From contig NW_006763294.1 in NCBI RefSeq assembly GCF_000218685.1, positions 1,405,712 through 1,469,711 on the forward strand: 64,000 bases of DNA. The letters are read 5' to 3'. How positions within the stretch are numbered: the stretch's first letter is position 1; each line of letters begins with the position of its first letter. The notes under the pieces were generated by a model that was given only the letters and a program-made list of their open reading frames with translations, searched no databases and had not been told where the DNA came from. The translations under genes and the position numbers were made by a program. This DNA is from Serpula lacrymans var. lacrymans S7.9 (taxonomy: Eukaryota; Basidiomycota; Agaricomycetes; Boletales; Serpulaceae). Positions 58,271 through 64,000 of this stretch are shown here, piece by piece.

Positions 58271-61200
58271 ATGTCGATAGTGGTATGCCCCCATACTCCA
58301 ACGCTTCTCTCCCCCCGTCTAGCTCACTTCGCAGATATCAGACGACGATCAGCCCACTACACCCAACGCCCTCCCATTCGACGATGCCACTCAGCTCTCC
58401 GCCCTCGCAGATTCTCTCCTCGCGCGTTTCGGAGAGCATGGCGACAGGAACGACCTCGAGAACGCGATCGCGCACTACGTCACCGCATTAGAATCACGCG
58501 GTCCCAGCCATCCAGACTACCCCACATCGCTCGCCCAGCTCGCAGGTGCCCTCAGGACGCGATACGAGCAGGAGGGCAGCCCTGAAGACCTGGACTACGC
58601 CATCGAGTCCCACACCCTTGCCATCGAGCTCATGTCCCCCACCAACACTCTCCTCCCCTCCTCCCTCATCGGCCTCTCCATCGCACATATCATCCGCTTC
58701 GAACGGCAGGGCAATTTCGACGATCTCGATTGTGCATTCGGCTTTGGCCGGCGTGCATTGGCGCTGTGTCCGCCCGGCCATCGCCTCCGCGCAAGCGTGT
58801 TTGGAGACTTGGCAAATGCGCATTTGGTTAGGTATTGGCAGAGGGGCGATCCAGGTGACTTGGATCGCGCCATCGAGAACCATGCGAGCGCGGTGGAGAG
58901 CCGCCTCCCCACCCAGCCTCCACGCTTCTCCGCACTCGTCAACTTCGCCAATGCGCTTCTTACGCGCTTCGATGAGCGGGGCGACGCTGCAGACCTTGAT
59001 GGCGCGATTGCGCACTTTGCAGGCGCTGAAGAGGTATGTGGGGAGGACAATCCGAGTAAGAGCATGGTGTTGATGAATCTTGCGAACGCGCTCACGAATC
59101 GGTTTGAGAGTAGAGGTGATATGAGGGATTTGGATTGTGCGATTGGCAGGTTCGAGGGTGCGCTGAGGATGTGTAACAGCGGACATCCGAATCGCCCCAT
59201 GGTGCTTATAGACCTGGCGAGTGCGCTCATGAACCGGTTCAAGCAGAGGAGCGAGATGGCAGACCTGGACGGGGCGATCGGGCATCTCGACGATGCGCTA
59301 GAGTCGTGTGCGAGGGAACATCCGAGGAGGGATTTGGTGTTTTCAAACCTGGCGAGTGCGTTCTTGGTTCGGTTCGGGCAGCGCGGGGATTTGGCAGATT
59401 TGGATAGCGCTATTCAGCGGCACGAGGATGCGCTTGAGCTGAGGCTTCCTGGTCATCCCCTCCGCTCACCGTCTCTCACCAGCCTCGCCGATGCCCTCAG
59501 GGTGCGGTTTGAGCAGAAAGGCGATCCTGGGGACCTCGATAAGGCGATTGAATATCACGAGGAGGCACTTGAGATTCTTGCAGAAGGACATCCCTCGCGT
59601 CCATCGTCACTCGTCAGTCTTGCCAATGTCCTGCTAGTGCGGTTCAACGAGCAAGGCGACCTTCGCGACCTTGATGTCGCCATCGGACATTACAGTCGTG
59701 CCGTAGCAACGTGTCCTCCAGGTCCAAATCTCCAGTCGTCACTTGGGAACTTTGCAACAGCGTTGATGACGCGTTATTCAAGGAGGGGCGACTTTGAAGA
59801 TCTGGAAGAGGCTATTAGCATTTATAGTAACACTGTTTTGGTTTATCCCAAAGGCCATACGGAGCATCCCATGTCGCTCATGCACCTAGCAGAGGCGCTG
59901 GTGGAACGGTTCAGGCATCGGGGTGATGTTCGGGATTTAAACACGGCCGTCGAACATTATAAAAGCGCGCTGGTGCTCATTCCTACGGGCCACCACCATC
60001 GCGTATCCGCTCTTGGTGAACTGGCAAACGCTCTTCTGGACCGGTCTGAGCAGGGGTGTGAGATGGGCGATCTTGATCTGGCAATCGTGTATTACAACAG
60101 AGCGCTGAATTTGTGTCCTCCCGGACATTCTCGGCGCGCCGCTTCGCTCGGGAACTTGGCAAATGCGCTTCTGCGACGATACCATCAGCAAAACGACTTT
60201 GAAGACCTGGAATTGGCAATCAACCACTACCACAGTACGCTGGAGCTGTCCCTGCGAGGTCACCATGGGCATGCGATGACGGTCATGAACCTCGCCAGTG
60301 CACTCTTGATGAGATTTAAGAGTCTGGGGGACGTGGATGACCTTGGCGGAACGCTGTCACACCTGGAAGATGCAAAAAGCTGTCTGGAGGACGGACACCC
60401 AGATATGTTCAACTTGTATGATCTCCTCTCCCGTGCTCATCTAACCCGATATTTAATCTCGGAAGATGTAAGCGATCGAGAAGAGGCATTTGCGTATAGG
60501 AGGCTGGCTACGACATATGTGACGGTGGGCAGCAAGAGGCGGCTCGACTCGTGTATGCAATGGATAGCAGATGCAGAGTGCTGGGGTCACACCTCGGCAC
60601 TGGAGGCGTATAGAACTGCACTTGAGATTATTGACCGGCATGTCATGGCATCCTCATCGGTGCTCACACGCCACGAAGCACTGAGAGCAGTCAGGCAGTC
60701 GATCGCCTCTGACGCCGCGTCTTGTGCAATTCGTGATGGGAGGCTGGAGGAGGCGGTAGTGTTGCTTGAGCAGGGACGGGCGCTGCTGTGGGCGCAGCTT
60801 GCACGCTTCAGGACTCCACTCGACGAGCTGAGAAGTAGAGGAAATGATGGGAGGCGGCTTGCAGCTGAATTCGAGAGGCTGAGTAGGGAGCTGGAACAGA
60901 CGAGTTCTGCATGGGAATCGCAAAGAGGCCAAGAGGGGGAATCGAGGTCGGTCATTGAGCAGCGCGCACGTCGCTTTCGCAGGCTGGGCCTTGAGTGGGA
61001 GGGCGTGGTAGAGGATATCCGTAGAGCTGAAGGTTTTTCGATGTTTTTGATGCCTACGCCATTTTGTGAGCTGCAGGAAGCAGCTGTGGGTGGGCCGATC
61101 ATCATCGTCAACGTTGGGAGGTATCGTTGTGATGTCATTATCGTCCTTCGGTCCAGCCCCCCTCGACTTGTGCCCCTCCCGTTGATCACCTACCAAGATG

Positions 61201-62159
61201 TTTCGCAGCTATCGATAGAACTCACGACCGCGCTCAAGTCATCTACAGCTGTAGGCGAGGAGAAGATACGAGAGCAGCAAATCACTCGTGTTCTCAGAGG
61301 ATTGTGGGATACCATTGTCCAGCCTGTTGTTGATGTACTGAGAAGCATGAAGGATGATGTCCCAAAAGGCTCTCGGATCTGGTGGTGTCCAACCTCGAAG
61401 CTTGCGTTTCTCCCGTTGCATGCTGCTGGGCCTTATAGAAACCGTGAAGCGAACCTGCCTCACCTTTTTGTTTCTTCGTACACACCTACACTGTCCGCAC
61501 TCATTAGATCTAGACGGTCAAGGCGTAACATTTCTGATTCTCCCGCTCGCAGCTTTCTGGCAATCGGGCAGCCAAAGCCGTTTAATAGTAGCTATGAAAA
61601 CGACTTGCAAACGGTTGATAGCGAGTTATTGACCGTTCGCGAGATAGTCTCTCCCGTGATGCCGTGTTCTTCTCTCGCTGGAATGAAGGCCACCGCCGAA
61701 GCTGTGATGAGCGGCATACAGGCGCATGGCTGGATTCACCTATCGTGCCACGGCAAACAGGATATGTTCCAGCCCTTTGATTCGATGTTCTCCTTGCAAG
61801 ACCAGCCGCTGCGCCTTTTAGACATCATCCGTGCCAGAACCAAACCCACAGCAGACCAGCCGGAGTTTGCATTCCTATCTGCATGTCATACTGCTGCTGG
61901 GGATGAGAATACGCCGGACGAGGTGATCCACCTTGCTTCTGGAATGCAGTTTTCAGGCTTCAGGAGTGTGGTGGGGACGCTTTGGGCGGTTGATGATGGC
62001 GTTGTGGGAGCTGTTGTCGAGGGATTTTATAGACATCTCGTGAGGGATGGAATGGGATATACTCAAGCTGCTCGTGCATTGAACAGGGTGATGAAGACGG
62101 TAAATAGAAATGAGGTGCCGTTGGACCAACGGATTGTGTTCATTCATATTGGAGCGTAA
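58271..62159 (+). CDS. TPR-CHAT protein (caspase-like protease domain)
   Basis: A very long TPR array followed by a CHAT domain, a caspase-family peptidase fold. The first exon is short: ATG at 58271 (MSIV) fits a phase-0 GTATGC donor, and TCTAG or CGCAG acceptors lead into SDDDQPTTPNALPFDD. Then about 14 TPR-like units of 40-50 residues follow, with the pattern L-x-NLA-x-AL-x-x-RF-x-x-x-GD-x-x-DLD-x-AI. A helical linker (QSIASDAASCAIRDGRLEEA, VLLEQGRALLWAQL) precedes CHAT. The catalytic His is in HLSCHG (His codon at 61749) and the Cys in FLSACHTAAGDE (Cys codon at 61884). GFRSVVGTLWAVDD is the typical last block. The stop is at 62159. Such proteins are expanded in mushrooms and CHAT proteases act in bacterial immunity; the substrate here is unknown. 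Confidence 0.9.
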
Positions 62160-62600
62160 GACCCAGATTGCGCGAAGGTACATATTGTGGGTGTCGGAAA
62201 TTGGTGCGCTGATGAAGGAAGAGTTGCTATTTTCATAAATAGATGGAGGTCGGAAAGTAAACAAGGGGAGTGAGAAACGGATGACGGTGGAGAATATAAC
62301 GAAATTTGGCAGTTGTGTCCATGAAAGAAACTTCTTGAACGATGGTCGCCCCAGTGACCGAGGATTTGAAAGAGTCCATGGTGATGATGATGATAAGCCA
62401 GTTCGGCGTGATCATGAGTTGAGTGCAATGTTAAACATAAAATAAAAGATGGGCAAGTCCGCACGCCGTCATTCATAATTGTAGTTTCCACTACTGACTA
62501 TTTCCGTGGGTATCTCAATTCCTTCTCACCATCAAAAGTTTTAACTGACACATTCAAGAGCACCCTCAGATTATATGTTGCTTGGGTGACTCCTTAGTGT
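62160..62600. other. 3' flank of TPR-CHAT gene
   Basis: No gene supported. A short GATGATGATGAT tract lies near 62380. Confidence 0.4.
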
Positions 62601-63305
62601 TTACGTCGAGCTTCGAGCCCGCTACGAAAACGCCTTCCTTGGGGGCTATTTTTCAAGAGTGAAATGGTTTCCTTTTGGCCTCCTTTTGAAGATTGGCCGA
62701 GCCGACATCGGTCTCGAAGCAGCCACTCTACGTTTTATTCGTCGGCATACCTCGATACCAGTTCCACTAGTACTGGTCTCAGCAACCTACGGAAACGATG
62801 CCTACACTCTTATGCGGAGAGTGCTGAATATGTGCGGCAACTTCGACTTTTGTCTCGTCCTCCTCAAGTTCCTCCAGGTGCGGTATGTTCCCTTCGGGGC
62901 GCACCGTTCCTTGATAGCCGAATCTCTGGTAACCAACCACTCGGGCCATACCCCTCAGAGTCTACGTTCAACGATCGCCTGGTCATAGCAGCCAATCCAT
63001 TCATGGACGAGGGACTTACTACTCCCATTCGCGCCAGAATGCGAAATGACCATCCTATCGTGTTCACTCATGGGGATCTCGCGCCTCGAAACATCATGAT
63101 GCGAGGCTCTGAGATCGTAGCCATTGTCGACTGGGAAGAGTCTGGATGGATGCCGGAGCATTGGGAGCTGGTGAAGCTAATGTGGTGTACAGGTATGGAA
63201 AAGAACTCGGGCTGGGCCCAATTGATGTTGGACAAATTTGCACATGAAGAAGAGAGTTGGAAGATAGACAAAGAATTGTCAGACATAATGGTTGGGGCTT
63301 TCTAG
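62600..63305 (+). pseudogene. APH-family (aminoglycoside phosphotransferase-like) kinase, internally deleted
   Basis: A small-molecule kinase fold common in mushroom genomes. The N-lobe is recognisable (WFPFGLLLKIGRADIGLEAA, TLRFIRRHTSIPVPLVL, YTLMRR). The C-lobe follows in another frame: AEYVRQLRLLSRPPQ, PIVFTHGDLAPRNIMMRG with the catalytic HGD loop and Asn, AIVDWEESGWMPEHWELVK with the DFG-equivalent Asp, and a C-terminal tail to 63305. Between YTLMRR and YVRQLR near 62820 the usual stretch of about 20-30 residues is missing and the frame changes, which an intron cannot explain. The start is also unclear. It is probably a recent pseudogene; its catalytic residues remain. Confidence 0.65.
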
Positions 63306-63405
63306 CAATTTCGTCGAGCAATTCTCGAGTCCTTGGTATTACAACACTCAAATACTGCCAGTTTGACAATCTGTACATACATCTTTCAAGACTTTGCCAA
63401 GCTCG

Positions 63406-63687
63406 ATGTCGCAGTCCAGGATAGATCAGCCGCACCATTGGTTGTCAGGAAATTACCTCGTCTACCTTGTCTATCCTGATCCAAACTATGAAGGACAATC
63501 GACCAAGCAGACCATTCTCGCACTGGGCCTCTCCATCGCTTCGAAGACTGTAAGATTTAGCTGCTTGAATATATTCGTCACGGGTCCAAGCGAGGAGAAT
63601 GTGAAGACTTTGTTCAAGGGAGGAGGTATGAGGAACATTTGGATCGTAGAGCGTGAATCCGGAGTTGGTGGTGTGGTTAAACGTTAA
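63406..63687 (+). CDS. hypothetical protein, 93 residues
   Basis: ATG at 63406 (MSQSRIDQPHHWLSGNYLVY) starts an uninterrupted frame ending VGGVVKR at 63687. No signal peptide, no clear helix and no known motif. It lies 100 bases after the damaged kinase on the same strand. It could be a real small gene or an exon of a larger one. Confidence 0.35.
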   Translation: MSQSRIDQPHHWLSGNYLVYLVYPDPNYEGQSTKQTILALGLSIASKTVRFSCLNIFVTGPSEENVKTLFKGGGMRNIWIVERESGVGGVVKR

Positions 63688-63983
63688 TCCGTAGGAAGGG
63701 CAAACGAATCAGGTCTTTCTTATTATTGATGACAAGCTCTGTATAGTTGGCCAGGTCAAACTTGCCGTCATTGAAGGAGCAACATACAGAAGCACTGGCC
63801 ATAGTCCATCGCTAAAACTCGACCGAAAACTCTCAGGGAGTACGAGACATTGACTCACTAAGAACTGGGCGGGGTCGTAGGAAAAGGTGGTGAGTAACTC
63901 AACACACATATCCAATACTCAAATTGGTGGAACGCGTTCACATCGAAACAAGACGCCGAATTACGCGCATCCATCACCTCCAT
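63674..63983 (-). CDS. possible gene with split exons at window edge
   Basis: ATG at 63983 gives MEVMDARNSASCFDVNAFHQ, and a later minus-strand piece reads TFSYDPAQFL followed by GTGAGT. A further piece (FDLANYTELVINNKKDLIRL) could be the next exon and ends near 63674. The joins are not certain and the product is unrecognised. Confidence 0.25.
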
Positions 63984-64000
63984 GCTAACTCGGTATCGTT

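Noticed and set aside
58494..59285. 263-codon minus-strand frame opposite the TPR gene
   Set aside because: Its periodic sequence mirrors the TPR repeats on the plus strand; no independent motif.

Overview
The window is nuclear DNA from a filamentous basidiomycete, most likely an Agaricomycete. The evidence is: genes split by many short GT-AG introns (mostly about 50-90 nt), two STE3-type pheromone receptors, a STAND/NACHT-ankyrin protein and a TPR-CHAT protein of the kind expanded in mushrooms, remains of KDZ-associated cysteine-cluster genes, and a chromodomain Ty3/Gypsy retrotransposon. Bases 33209-33308 are an assembly gap. All spliced models were read by eye from splice signals and family motifs; no search was run.

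Layout. (1) 1-6.0 kb, all on the minus strand: two paralogous STE3-like receptors with methionine aminopeptidase 1 between them. (2) 7.4-8.5 kb: four-unit polyubiquitin. (3) 9.0-12.6 kb, minus: a long low-complexity nuclear-looking protein with a C-terminal BRCT domain. (4) 13.2-19.0 kb: a head-to-tail array of five tiny two-exon genes (about 62-77 residues) that all start MPF and are rich in Asn, Thr and Ser. (5) 19-22.7 kb: no recognisable gene, with a degenerate repeat near 20.7-21.3 kb. (6) 22.7-24.7 kb, minus: O-methyltransferase. (7) 24.7-28.7 kb: no confident gene; its right end is a segment repeated at 33.5-34.2 kb. (8) 28.9-33.0 kb: NACHT-ankyrin gene whose short N-terminal exon carries the same motif as the tiny array genes. 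(9) 34.5-35.2 kb, minus: secreted protein. (10) About 35.4-54.8 kb: a nest of mobile elements, with inverted KDZ-associated pseudogenes on the outside, a 1.8 kb inverted repeat carrying an intact 180-residue gene in each arm, a decayed Gypsy element, a terminal-inverted-repeat element containing a tRNA-like sequence, and small hairpin repeats. (11) 55.0-62.2 kb: ICE2-like ER membrane protein, MoaE-type molybdopterin synthase subunit, and a TPR-CHAT protein with the His-Cys dyad. (12) 62.6-64 kb: a damaged APH-family kinase and small hypotheticals.

Best candidate for an undescribed system: the five MPF genes plus the NACHT-ankyrin gene about 10 kb downstream. The core 'STFNDI-x-GG-x-QIN' occurs in array copy 2 and at the N-terminus of the NACHT protein. 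The tiny proteins look prion-like, and three of them share a Gly/Gln-rich second-exon tail. This resembles the logic of fungal amyloid signalling (NLR N-terminal motif with a genomically linked partner), but the motif is not one I recognise as HET-s, sigma or PP, and the array proteins lack a HeLo-type effector domain. The ankyrin repeats are near-identical at DNA level and the gene is flanked by direct repeats, both usual in fast-evolving fungal recognition loci.
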